The position numbers and the translations under genes were made by a program. Shown in pieces: positions 43,609 to 52,062 of a stretch of 64,000 nucleotides of DNA. Position 1 is the stretch's first letter, and each line of letters opens with the position of its first letter. The DNA lies in assembly GCF_900177545.1 (NCBI RefSeq), contig NZ_FXBQ01000001.1:3380163-3444162 (forward strand). Direction: 5' to 3'. This stretch comes from Maritimibacter sp. HL-12 (GTDB taxonomy: Bacteria; Pseudomonadota; Alphaproteobacteria; Rhodobacterales; Rhodobacteraceae). Below the pieces are notes generated by a model that was given only the letters and a program-made list of their open reading frames with translations, made no database searches and was not told where the DNA came from.

Positions 43609-44424
43609 TCAGTCGTCTTCATTCGAATCCGCCACTTCGCCATCTTCGGCGGCTTCGGCGTCTTCCCCGCGAACGCGGGCGAAATAAGCCGAGACCGCCT
43701 TCATGTCGTCTTCGGTCATCTTCTCGGCGACCGCAGACATCACGTTCATCGCATCGTTGTCGCGCGCACCATCGGCCCAAAGCTGCAACTGGTACTCCGT
43801 GTAGCTGGAATGCTGCCCGGCCAGGTAGGGCACCGTCGGCGGCACCCCCGCCCCCGCCGGCCCATGGCAATTGGCACAGGCCGGAATACCGCGCTCGGAC
43901 GATCCCACGGCGGCCAGTTTCCCGCCCCATTGCAGGGTTTCGGCATCGACATCGCCCAGCGGCGCGATGAGCGGCGCATCGATCGCCGCGTAATAGACGC
44001 TGACCGCTTCCATCTCGTGCTCGGTCAGGTTTCGGGCCACGTCGGTCATCACCTCGTTCGGCCGGGCCTCCGAAGCATAGTCCATCAGTTGTTTGTACAG
44101 GTACCAGCCCGCTTGCCCGGCAATCCGCGGAAACGCGCCCGATCCGTCGCCCTGCCCTTGCGCGCCGTGGCACGAGATGCAGGCCATGTCGGCACCGCCC
44201 GCCTCGGCCCCGCCCATGGCGACGAGACGCCCCTTTTTCAGAAGGTCATCGGTAACCTCCCCGTCCACCTGCACGCCGAACAGAACCCGCTCATCGGTGA
44301 CGCGCTCCTGCAACTCCTCGATATCCGGATCGTCCTGGCGGTCCTGGGCAGGAAGGGTGGTCGCAAACGCGACCGCGCCGATCCCGACGGCGGCGATCAG
44401 GGGTGACGGAACAAGGCGGGGCAT
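43609..44424 (-). CDS. Exported diheme cytochrome c (c4-like)
   Basis: 271 residues: signal peptide (about 1-26), then two cytochrome c domains each with a C-x2-C-H site, 'CISCH' in 'DMACISCHGAQGQGDG' and 'CANCH' in 'IPACANCHGPAGAG'. It ends with a very acidic tail. The two-domain layout matches cytochrome c4, a periplasmic donor to terminal oxidases. Lying between the GMC dehydrogenase and the oxidase genes, it is the natural carrier from the dehydrogenase to the oxidase. AAGGAG precedes the start. Confidence 0.9.
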   Translation of the reverse strand: MPRLVPSPLIAAVGIGAVAFATTLPAQDRQDDPDIEELQERVTDERVLFGVQVDGEVTDDLLKKGRLVAMGGAEAGGADMACISCHGAQGQGDGSGAFPRIAGQAGWYLYKQLMDYASEARPNEVMTDVARNLTEHEMEAVSVYYAAIDAPLIAPLGDVDAETLQWGGKLAAVGSSERGIPACANCHGPAGAGVPPTVPYLAGQHSSYTEYQLQLWADGARDNDAMNVMSAVAEKMTEDDMKAVSAYFARVRGEDAEAAEDGEVADSNEDD

Positions 44425-44459
44425 GGGTCAACTCCTTGCGTTATCAAGACAAACAAGCG

Positions 44460-46244
44460 TCACGCGTCCATCAAGGGTCGCGGGTTCGACAGGTAGTCGG
44501 ATTTCAGATGGTGAAGTGTCCAATAGGCGAGGCCCATCAGCGGTCCGGTCGGGTTGTAGCCGAGGTTCTGCGGAAACAGGCAGGCCCCGAACACGAAGAC
44601 ATTGTGATGATCCCACATCTGGCCATAGCGGTTGACCACGCTGGTGCGCGGGTCGGTGCCGATCACGGCACCTCCCGCATTATGCGTGGTCTGGTATGGG
44701 ACCAGCGAATAGCGGGAGTCCTGGGCGGCGCGGTTGATCGTCGAAATCGAGCGGACATGATCCATCTCCTCGGCGATTTCGACCGCACGTTGCAGAACAT
44801 AATCGCTCATCTTGCGGTCGTTCTGCGGGAAATCGAAGGTCATCCGCAACAGCGGCCGGCCATAGGCATCTTTCCATGTCGGATCGAGGTCGAGGTAATT
44901 GTCCGGGGTGGCGGCAGACGAGCCATGCACGACGATCCCGGTATGGTGCAGGTAATTGTCGCGCACCGCTTTTTTCCACTCGGCACCCCATGCAGGCGTG
45001 CCCTCGGGTACCGGCTGATACGAGATCGGCCGCCCGTGATACTGGGTGCAGGCGATATAGCCGCCCCCCAGGAACCCGAGGTCGGAATGGTCGAAATTGT
45101 CGCCGTTGAAATCGTCGACCGCGACCCCGAGGGCGCCCGCGCCCATGAACGGGTTGGTCACGATCTCGTCGTCAAGAAAGACATCGACAGCGGCGATGGT
45201 CTGGTAGGAATAGTTTCGCCCGACCACGCCGCTGCGGGTTTCGGGATCATAGGGCTCGCCGAGGCCCGACACCAGCATCAGGTGCACGTTCCACAGGGCA
45301 TAGGCGTTCAGGCAGACGATATCGGCGGGCTGGAAATATTCGACGCCGCTTTTGTCCAGATAGGTGACGCCGGTTGCCGTCTTGCCATCCGACGCCTTCT
45401 CCACCCGCAGCACTTGCGAGTCGCACCGGATCTCGAAATTCTCGTGATCCTTGATGCGATCGTAGACGCAGATGATCGGATCGGCCTTGGCATGATAGCC
45501 GCATCCGAACCGTTCACAGAACCCGCAATAGGTGCAGGGATGAAGCTGCGCGCCATAGGGGTTTTCATAAGCCTGCGTGACATTGGCCGAGGGCATCGGA
45601 AACGGGCTCATCCCCAGCCGCGCCGCCGCCTCGCCGAACAGGGTGGTGGCGATCGGCTGTTTCATCGGCGGATTGGGATATCCCGACGCCCGCGGCCCCT
45701 CGTGCCGATTGCCCCCTTCGCGCGGCTCACCGTCAAGGTTGCCCGCGGTTCCTGCCGTGCCGCAGATCCGCTCGAAGAATTCAAGGTGCGGCTCAAGCTC
45801 GTCGTAGCTAACGCCCCAGTCCTGAATGCTCAGCTCATCGGGGATGAAATCGGCACCATAGCGATCGGCGTAGTGGCTGCGCATCTCCAGATCCGACGGC
45901 AACGGCCGCCACAACTGCCCGTTCCAGTGAATACCGGCACCGCCCAGCCCCGACCCCGGCAGGAACGACCCCAACCGCCGCATCGGCAAGGCGCGTTGAT
46001 CGCGGGTGTTGCGAAAGGTCAGGGTCTCCTTGCGCAGCTCCATCATGTGCGCGTGATGCAGGGCATATTTCAACTCGTCATGCTCTTCGGGCCCGGCGAA
46101 GGAAGTGGCGGTATGGCGGTCGCGCCCGCGTTCCAGCACCACGCAGCGCTGCCCTTCGCGGGCCAGCTCGTAAGCCGTGGTCAGGCCGGTCCAGCCTCCG
46201 CCCACGATGACGACATCGGTCTTGGGAAGGATGTAATCGGCCAT
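44460..46244 (-). CDS. GMC oxidoreductase (gluconate/sorbitol dehydrogenase large-subunit type)
   Basis: 594-residue FAD enzyme: dinucleotide motif 'VVIVGGGWTGL' near the N-terminus, FAD-dependent dehydrogenase blocks 'GGAGIHWNGQ' and 'HNAGGAVIGTD', and a C-terminal GMC domain. A cysteine-rich segment 'CTYCGFCERFGC' (about residues 237-248) resembles the iron-sulfur or structural Cys clusters of membrane sugar dehydrogenases. It oxidises an alcohol, polyol or sugar acid on the periplasmic side and passes electrons to cytochrome c. It has no signal peptide of its own and probably rides out through the Tat system with the partner subunit encoded three bases upstream. Confidence 0.9.
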   Translation of the reverse strand: MADYILPKTDVVIVGGGWTGLTTAYELAREGQRCVVLERGRDRHTATSFAGPEEHDELKYALHHAHMMELRKETLTFRNTRDQRALPMRRLGSFLPGSGLGGAGIHWNGQLWRPLPSDLEMRSHYADRYGADFIPDELSIQDWGVSYDELEPHLEFFERICGTAGTAGNLDGEPREGGNRHEGPRASGYPNPPMKQPIATTLFGEAAARLGMSPFPMPSANVTQAYENPYGAQLHPCTYCGFCERFGCGYHAKADPIICVYDRIKDHENFEIRCDSQVLRVEKASDGKTATGVTYLDKSGVEYFQPADIVCLNAYALWNVHLMLVSGLGEPYDPETRSGVVGRNYSYQTIAAVDVFLDDEIVTNPFMGAGALGVAVDDFNGDNFDHSDLGFLGGGYIACTQYHGRPISYQPVPEGTPAWGAEWKKAVRDNYLHHTGIVVHGSSAATPDNYLDLDPTWKDAYGRPLLRMTFDFPQNDRKMSDYVLQRAVEIAEEMDHVRSISTINRAAQDSRYSLVPYQTTHNAGGAVIGTDPRTSVVNRYGQMWDHHNVFVFGACLFPQNLGYNPTGPLMGLAYWTLHHLKSDYLSNPRPLMDA

Positions 46245-46247
46245 GGC

Positions 46248-46979
46248 TCACTCGCCTCTTTCGATCAGCCGAGGCAGGGAGGAACCGCCGGAGCGGTCAT
46301 GCGCCACCCCCATCGGCGGGGCAGGATGGTGACGGTTGTGATCGTCGACGGTGCTCAGGTAATAGGCATGCGCCCCGGGAAACCCGACCATCTGCCACCC
46401 GGCATAATCGTGGTTGCCGAGGTGAATCGGGTCCGCGAAATAGCCCTGGTTTGTCAGGGTTCGCAGCTCGGTGAAGAAGGCTTGCGCCGGGATGTCGTCG
46501 GTCAGGTTATCCTCGCTCTCGGACAGGCCGCGCAACGCCTCGTGCCGACCCTCGGCATCGAGTTCAGTCAGCGGTGGATCGTCCTGCAACAGGGCGTCGA
46601 TCGCGTTGCGGAACAGGTCCGACGGAGGAAAGGCGAACTGGTAGCCCTGCTCCGGCGTGCCGGATTGATGCGGGCCATCCATGTATAGTCCGGCGCCCGC
46701 GCCGTAATCGCTGGCCAGTTGAAAATCTATGAAATCCACGACCCCGGCCTGGCTCGCGCTCGGATACTCGTCTTCGGGGATCAGCGTGTCACAGGCCGCC
46801 GCAAGCCAACGTGCCTCGGCGTCGTCCAGAAAATACCACGGCCGCCCGTCGTCCTGCGCGAAGGCGTGCCGCACGCCGCGCAACTGACCAAGGGTCGCGG
46901 CAACGCCTCCCAGCCCGACCTGTGCCAGAACCGCCCGGCGGGAATAGCCGCGTTTGCGGCCGTAACAAGGATTGCTCAT
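46248..46979 (-). CDS. Gluconate 2-dehydrogenase subunit 3 family protein with Tat signal
   Basis: 243 residues. A twin-arginine leader 'GYSRRAVLAQVGLGG' (about residues 10-24) is followed by the subunit 3 domain 'YFLDDAEARWLAAACDTLIPED' and 'GVVDFIDFQL'. In gluconate and related dehydrogenases this small subunit is needed for assembly and hitch-hiker export of the flavoprotein. Start at 'MSNPCYG' has a strong purine-rich GGAGGGGAGG site. First gene of the eight-gene operon, divergent from the Ca2+/cation antiporter gene with a 98-bp promoter region. Confidence 0.9.
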   Translation of the reverse strand: MSNPCYGRKRGYSRRAVLAQVGLGGVAATLGQLRGVRHAFAQDDGRPWYFLDDAEARWLAAACDTLIPEDEYPSASQAGVVDFIDFQLASDYGAGAGLYMDGPHQSGTPEQGYQFAFPPSDLFRNAIDALLQDDPPLTELDAEGRHEALRGLSESEDNLTDDIPAQAFFTELRTLTNQGYFADPIHLGNHDYAGWQMVGFPGAHAYYLSTVDDHNRHHPAPPMGVAHDRSGGSSLPRLIERGE

Positions 46980-47077
46980 GCCTCCCCTCCGATGATGTGT
47001 TCGCAAAACCAACCGCAGCCCATGCGCATTGTTCCCGTTTGCAGGAAACTTTTTTGCTTCCCGCGGGTTCGGAAAGC

Positions 47078-48115
47078 ATGTTCTCGCAACTCTCGCTCGG
47101 CCTGCTGGGTCTCATCGCGCTTGGTGCGGCCCTTGCCATCCTGTTCGCGGGGACACGCGTCACCGGGCTTGCCGACCGCATCGCCGACCGCAGCGGGATG
47201 GGCGAAGCGCTGACCGGCGGACTTCTTCTGGGGGCAAGCACGTCGGTTCCCGGTGTCATCGTATCGTTCACCTCGGCGCTGGACGGGCGGGCATCGCTGG
47301 CGTTTTCGAACGGCGTCGGCGGCATCGCGGCGCAAACCGCGTTTCTGGCGATTGCCGATCTGCTGTATCGGCGGGCCAACCTCGAACATGCGTCGGCCGA
47401 GTTGGCCAACATCTTCCAGTGCGGGCTGTTGATGCTGCTGTTGACGATCCCGTTGCTTGCCCATGTCACTCCCGCCTTCACGGTCCTTGCGGTTCATCCG
47501 GCGTCGATCGGGCTTTTCGCGGTCTACGTGGCAGGCGTGGTGGCCACCTCGCGGCTCAAGGAAAACCCGATGTGGACGCCCGTGCAAACCGGGGACACCC
47601 GCCGCGACACCCCCAGCGAGGACGACGCGAAGGGCAAGCCGATGTTCAGTTTGCTGGTCAGAACGGCGGGCCTGATTGCCATTCTGAGCCTGTCAGGGTG
47701 GGCCGTGGCGAAAGTTGGTGCCGAGATGACCGAACGGCTCAACCTGTCGGCATCCTTTGTCGGGGCCGCGATGACCGCCGTGGTCACCTCGCTGCCCGAA
47801 CTTGTCACGACACTGGCGGCGGTGCGGCGCGGGGCGCTGCAACTGGCCATCGGTGGCATTATCGGCGGCAATACCTTCGACACGCTGTTCCTGACGATGT
47901 CGGACATCGGCTACCGCGACGGGTCGGTCTATCACGCCGTCGCGCTGTCCGACATCTTCTGGTTGGCGATCAGCCTGACCATGACCTCGGTCCTGCTTCT
48001 CGGGCTGTTGTTTCGCCAGCGACAAGGCCCTGCCGGTATCGGTGCCGAAAGCGTGGCGCTTCTGGCGATCTACCTGACGGCGCTTGTGGTGCAATTCTTC
48101 GGCGGACAGACGTAA
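47078..48115 (+). CDS. Sodium/calcium exchanger family (CaCA) membrane protein
   Basis: 345 residues with about ten hydrophobic helices and the two alpha-repeats of the cation/Ca2+ exchanger family: 'GLLLGASTSVPGVIVSF' and 'AAMTAVVTSLPELVTTL', each followed by a G-x-x-G-(S/T)-N-like segment ('NGVGGIAAQTAF', 'GGIIGGNTFDTLFL'). It would exchange Ca2+ or other cations for Na+ or H+ at the inner membrane. The start 'MFSQLSLG' follows GGAAAG closely. Divergent from the dehydrogenase operon. Confidence 0.87.
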   Translation: MFSQLSLGLLGLIALGAALAILFAGTRVTGLADRIADRSGMGEALTGGLLLGASTSVPGVIVSFTSALDGRASLAFSNGVGGIAAQTAFLAIADLLYRRANLEHASAELANIFQCGLLMLLLTIPLLAHVTPAFTVLAVHPASIGLFAVYVAGVVATSRLKENPMWTPVQTGDTRRDTPSEDDAKGKPMFSLLVRTAGLIAILSLSGWAVAKVGAEMTERLNLSASFVGAAMTAVVTSLPELVTTLAAVRRGALQLAIGGIIGGNTFDTLFLTMSDIGYRDGSVYHAVALSDIFWLAISLTMTSVLLLGLLFRQRQGPAGIGAESVALLAIYLTALVVQFFGGQT

Positions 48116-48156
48116 CCGGGCGGGTGCGCTGCCGGACCCTGCCGCGCCACGCCGGC

Positions 48157-48612
48157 TCATTCGTCGGCGCGCAGGTCGGCAATCAGGCCCTTCATCTCGG
48201 CAATCTCCTCGCGCTGGGTTTCGATGATGCGCCCGGCCAGATCGCGCACGCGCGGATCGGACAGGTCCGCCCGTTCACTGGTAAGAACAGCGATGGAATG
48301 GTGCGGAATCATTGCGCGCATCCACGACACGTCCTCGACCGTTTCCTGACTTCGCAAAAGCCAGGTGGCCGCAACGAACAGAGCCGCCGCCAACAGGTAG
48401 ATCGCGGCATTGACGGCGGTATTGCGGTACATGCCCAACATGAACGTCAGCATGATGACGGCCATCGCCGCGCCCATGTAAAGCGCCATGTAGATCCGGG
48501 TTTCACTGAAGAACACGTGGTCCCAGCTATAGGTGTTCAGATACATCAGCACGAACATCGTCAATGTCGATGTGCCGATCATGGCGGCAAAGCGGGCGTA
48601 AGAGTATTTCAT
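48157..48612 (-). CDS. DUF305 membrane protein
   Basis: 151 residues. Three membrane helices (about 8-26, 35-55, 62-82) are followed by a DUF305 domain with the conserved 'MRAMIPHHSIAVLTSERADL' segment and 'EEIAEMKGLI'. DUF305 proteins are ferritin-like or copper-associated and often found with heavy-metal resistance and copper oxidase genes. 'PHH' may bind metal. AGGAGA before the ATG supports the start. The helices plus DUF305 layout matches one well-known subgroup. Confidence 0.85.
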   Translation of the reverse strand: MKYSYARFAAMIGTSTLTMFVLMYLNTYSWDHVFFSETRIYMALYMGAAMAVIMLTFMLGMYRNTAVNAAIYLLAAALFVAATWLLRSQETVEDVSWMRAMIPHHSIAVLTSERADLSDPRVRDLAGRIIETQREEIAEMKGLIADLRADE

Positions 48613-48758
48613 GGTCGGTCTCCTGCCTTGGTGGCGGCATCTGGCAAAGCCTGCCTGTCCGACCAACCGAACCGGCACCGGTTCGGTTCCATCGCTGCCG
48701 CTTGTGGCTCTGAAACAGTGACGGCCTAGCACCGGACACCGGCACCGCGCCGTGCCGT

Positions 48759-49256
48759 TTAATGGTAGACGTCATCATCCTTCTGCGCTTTCGCGGCCAA
48801 TTCCGCCACCTTGATCACCCGGATGATGATCAGCGCCAGAATGGCCGAGGCCGCCGAAAGCACCCAGAAGCCAAAGCCCGCCCCAAGGCCGAGGGCCGCG
48901 GCCAGCCACAGGCTGGCCCCGGTGGTCAGCCCGTGGACCTTGCCTCTTGCAAAGACGATCATGCCCGCAGCCAGAAACGCCACCCCGCTGGTGACCGCTT
49001 CGAGCAGGCGCAACGGGTCCATCGCCAGATCCGCAGACTTCCCCTCGGACTGCGCCAGCAATTCGAGCATGATCATGCAGTAGGACGCCGCCGCCAAGCC
49101 GACCAGCATGTGCGTGCGCAACCCTGCCGGCCGGTTTTTGGCCTCGCGCTCGAACCCGATCAACCCGCTGAAAGCGACAGCGCCCAGAAGCCGCAGGATG
49201 ATGGACTCAACGCCTAGACTGGGGCCGCCGCCAAACTCGGCAAGAATGCTCTCCAT
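48759..49256 (-). CDS. MgtC/SapB family membrane protein
   Basis: 165 residues with four or five helices and the MgtC core 'SGLIGFEREAKNRPAGLRTHMLVGLAA'. MgtC proteins support growth at low Mg2+ and inhibit the F1Fo ATP synthase in some pathogens; in others they modulate K+ transport. It is the short form, lacking the ACT-like C-terminal domain of Salmonella MgtC. It sits near TrkH/TrkA and other ion genes, which suits a role in ion or membrane-potential control. Confidence 0.87.
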   Translation of the reverse strand: MESILAEFGGGPSLGVESIILRLLGAVAFSGLIGFEREAKNRPAGLRTHMLVGLAAASYCMIMLELLAQSEGKSADLAMDPLRLLEAVTSGVAFLAAGMIVFARGKVHGLTTGASLWLAAALGLGAGFGFWVLSAASAILALIIIRVIKVAELAAKAQKDDDVYH

Positions 49257-49326
49257 CCGGATCCACCGTTCGTTGTTCCGAAGATCAACGCGGCGGCGGA
49301 TGAAGTTGTTCCCCGACTGCGTGGCG

Positions 49327-50202
49327 TCAGGGCTGCTCTTCGATCTCGCTGCCCTGCGGCACTTCGTTCTTGACCTGCCCCCAGGCCAGCAGGGTGAAGA
49401 TCGCCGTTCCGCCAAGGACGTTACCCGCCAGCACCGGCAGGAAGAACTCGAGGCCCGCGCGCAGGATTTCCAGATCGCCGCGCAGGACCAGGTACCACAT
49501 TTCAACCGCGCCGGCGATGATATGGGTGAAATCGCCCGCCGCGATCAGCCAGGTGAAGGCGGTGATGATGATGATGCCGCTGCCCTGCGCCGAGGGCATC
49601 ATCCAGACGATCGCCGCCACCAGAACGCCCGCCGGAATGGCCCGCGCAAAGCTTTCGCCCGCCCCCATCATCACCGCGTGGCGCGACAGCTCGGCAAACA
49701 TCTCCAGCATCGGATCGGAAAACGCGCCGCTTTCGAGCATGAAGAGGGCCGCAAGGCAGGCCCCCACCACGTTCGCCGACAGAACCACCGACCAGAGCTT
49801 GACCATCCGCCTCAGCACATCGCTCGACCACTTGGCCACCACCGGAAGGACCGTCGAGATGGTATTCTCGGTGAAAAGCTGCATCCGGCCAAGAATGACC
49901 GCGATGAAGCCGAAGGAATATCCCAGGTTTTCGAGCAGGAACACCCAGTCGGCCTCGGGCAGATACGTCCGGAATATGGCTTCGCCCAGAACCGACAGCG
50001 AGATCAGCAGGCCTGCCGCAACGCCGGACCAGATCAGCGACACCAGCGGGCGGGTCAACTCGGCCTCGCCATCGCGGCGAATGACCTCGTAGATCAGGCG
50101 CGCGCTGAGGCGCGTGGCGTCGTTGACGGATTCTTCCTCGACCTTCTCCTGCATGTCGCGCGGTTCGCCAGGAATCGGGCCGGGATGGTTTTGATCGGAC
50201 AT
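49327..50202 (-). CDS. Formate/nitrite transporter (FNT) family protein
   Basis: 291 residues with a long polar, acidic N-terminus (about 1-45) and six hydrophobic segments carrying FNT-like features ('SLIWSGVAAGLLISLSVLG', 'LYMxNxxx' equivalent 'LFTENTISTVLP', 'WVMMPSAQGSGIIIITAFTW'). It belongs to the divergent COG2116 group (YfdC-like) rather than canonical FocA/NirC. Substrate is uncertain. The start at 'MSDQNHPG' is chosen because upstream residues are Arg/Gly-rich and unlike the family. Confidence 0.83.
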   Translation of the reverse strand: MSDQNHPGPIPGEPRDMQEKVEEESVNDATRLSARLIYEVIRRDGEAELTRPLVSLIWSGVAAGLLISLSVLGEAIFRTYLPEADWVFLLENLGYSFGFIAVILGRMQLFTENTISTVLPVVAKWSSDVLRRMVKLWSVVLSANVVGACLAALFMLESGAFSDPMLEMFAELSRHAVMMGAGESFARAIPAGVLVAAIVWMMPSAQGSGIIIITAFTWLIAAGDFTHIIAGAVEMWYLVLRGDLEILRAGLEFFLPVLAGNVLGGTAIFTLLAWGQVKNEVPQGSEIEEQP

Positions 50203-50462
50203 GATGGATGAACCCCGCCGACCGCGCACAGGTTCCATTGCAGGCTGGCCGAAGTGGTGTTTGCTGCGCCGCCAGCATCGCGCGCGACGGGCCGCGGGAA
50301 CGCCGGGTGCGGCTCGCCTGCCCGGCGTCCCGGCCTTGTTCACGCGGCCTTGTTCAACCGTTGCTCGGCGAGCCTGGTCAGGTGTTCATCGGCGGCCTTT
50401 CCGACAGTATGGAAACACCCGGCGTGATCCACCCGTCCGCTTGGCTTATCATCGCGCCGGCT

Positions 50463-50657
50463 TCAATCCGCGGAACCATCCTTCCTCGGCTCAAGATCGT
50501 CGTGCGGAGTCGCGGCCAACTCTTCGAGTTCCTCCTCGGTCATGCTGTCATACATTTCCTTCGACGCGCCTTGCAGGGTCTTCACCTGGCTCTTGTCGCG
50601 TTTCGCAGCAAGCGCTGCGCCGGCTGCCTTCTGTTGCGCTTTGGATTTGGCGGGCAT
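50463..50657 (-). CDS. DUF3008 small stress-associated protein
   Basis: 64 residues, soluble and highly charged, beginning 'MPAKSKAQQKAAGAALAAKR' with 'LQGASKEMYDSMTEEELEELA' in the middle, the DUF3008 pattern. AAGGAGA precedes the ATG; the longer reading has no ribosome site. The family is abundant in proteobacteria on stress-related islands and resembles general-stress small proteins; no molecular role is known. Confidence 0.85.
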   Translation of the reverse strand: MPAKSKAQQKAAGAALAAKRDKSQVKTLQGASKEMYDSMTEEELEELAATPHDDLEPRKDGSAD

Positions 50658-50819
50658 GGCATTCTCCTTTCCGGGACGTGTTGCTTCACCTGGCAAAACC
50701 ACGGCGGCGCTGTCGAGTTCCCGGCCGACCGCACCGACGCACCCTGCCCGGCCTTGCCGTCGCGCAGGCATCACCGGATCGAACCCCGTCGCCGGAACCC
50801 CTTGTCGGGCTGGATGCGA

Positions 50820-51215
50820 TCAGAACGTCAGCAGGAACAGCACGGACAGCACCGCGAGGATCCCGAGAATCGCGATCATGAGTCCGACCTCGCGACCGAG
50901 TGGCCCGGACCAGTCGGTGCGCGGCGAGGGTCGGGGCTGGACATCGGTGCCTGTGGTGCGTGACCCTGCAGGTGCCTCGGCGGCTTGCCCTTGTTGCGCG
51001 GCATCATCCGCCGCGGCGGAGGTTTCAGCCCCCTCGGCCAGAACCGGTGGCGCGTGGCTGGGGGGCCTCGCCTGTCCCGGCGTGGTCGTGTCCTGACCGG
51101 ACTGCGGCCGGAACTGCGTTTTGCCGCCATCCGCCGCATCGGACCGGGGTGATTCGTCGCTGGCACCGCGCGGGGCACCACCGCCCAACCGGCCCTGCGG
51201 GTTTCGAGTAACCAT
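50820..51215 (-). CDS. Disordered small protein with C-terminal membrane anchor
   Basis: 131 residues. About residues 1-105 are Gly/Pro/Ala/Gln-rich and probably unstructured; residues about 108-131 are a membrane helix ending 'LSVLFLLTF', so the protein is tail-anchored. AAGGAG precedes the ATG at 'MVTRNPQGRLGG'. I do not recognise it. It sits in the accessory stretch beside DUF3008 and ExoD. Confidence 0.65.
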   Translation of the reverse strand: MVTRNPQGRLGGGAPRGASDESPRSDAADGGKTQFRPQSGQDTTTPGQARPPSHAPPVLAEGAETSAAADDAAQQGQAAEAPAGSRTTGTDVQPRPSPRTDWSGPLGREVGLMIAILGILAVLSVLFLLTF

Positions 51216-51352
51216 CGGCGTCTCCTTTCCGGCGTTACCCAACCTTTGCAGAAACGAAATTCCGCAGGCCCCGTTTTGTTCCCGCCAAATCCCCGCGGCG
51301 ACGCCCCTGTTGTGGTGATGTTCCGCAAGCATTGCCGCCGGGTGAAGACCCG

Positions 51353-51946
51353 TCAGAACAGCCCCGCCACGGCGAGCACAACCGTCGCGGCGGCCGCCAT
51401 GAGGATCATGCCCAGCAGCGCCAAAAGCCCGTCACGGATCAACAGCGCCGTGCCGAACAGCAATACCGCCGCCCCCAGCATCGAAGACGAGAATGGCACG
51501 AGCTCAAGAAACGGCATCGCCGCCCCGCACAGAATGCACAGCGCTTGAATCACCTTGCGGCTCGGCCAGCGCATCAGCGGCCGCAACCGATCGCGCGCAT
51601 GTTCGTCAAGCCATCGCGCAAAGCCGTGCAGGCGGCGGATCGCACGTTGCGCGTTGGTGCCTCCCAGCGACCTGCGCATCACGAACCGGGGCAGCCAGAT
51701 ATGGTCGCGCCCTGCAAACATCTGTGCGGCAACAGTTGCGATCGTGAGGCCACAGATGGTCGGCAGCAGGGGAATCCCGCTCAGCGGCGAGACCACAAGC
51801 AAGGCCGGCACCATCAGGACCGGAAGAAAGGAGCGGTTGCCAAAGGCTTCCAGTATCTCGCGCACGCTGACCCGGTTCTGCCCGGTCAATTCTTCAAGTT
51901 GGTCCACGATCTGATCAACCCGCTTGGCCTTCGCCTGGTTTTCCAC
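51353..51946 (-). CDS. exoD: ExoD family membrane protein (exopolysaccharide synthesis)
   Basis: 197 residues, four hydrophobic segments, with the ExoD pattern 'VSVREILEAFGNRSFLPVLMVPALLVVSP' and 'GIPLLPTICGLTIATVAAQM'. In Sinorhizobium ExoD is needed for exopolysaccharide production and alkaline growth, but its activity is unknown. The GTG at 51946 is chosen because GGAG lies seven bases upstream and it gives the usual family length; the upstream ATG has no such site. Confidence 0.85.
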   Translation of the reverse strand: MENQAKAKRVDQIVDQLEELTGQNRVSVREILEAFGNRSFLPVLMVPALLVVSPLSGIPLLPTICGLTIATVAAQMFAGRDHIWLPRFVMRRSLGGTNAQRAIRRLHGFARWLDEHARDRLRPLMRWPSRKVIQALCILCGAAMPFLELVPFSSSMLGAAVLLFGTALLIRDGLLALLGMILMAAAATVVLAVAGLF

Positions 51947-52062
51947 TGCCACACTCCGTTCCGCAGAACACGGGTAATCAACGCGCAAGTCGGCCCGCCG
52001 TTCCACACCAGAGGGAACAACTTGCCGCGCCGGTGGTTTGTCCGGCTGAAGGATTGGCCATC

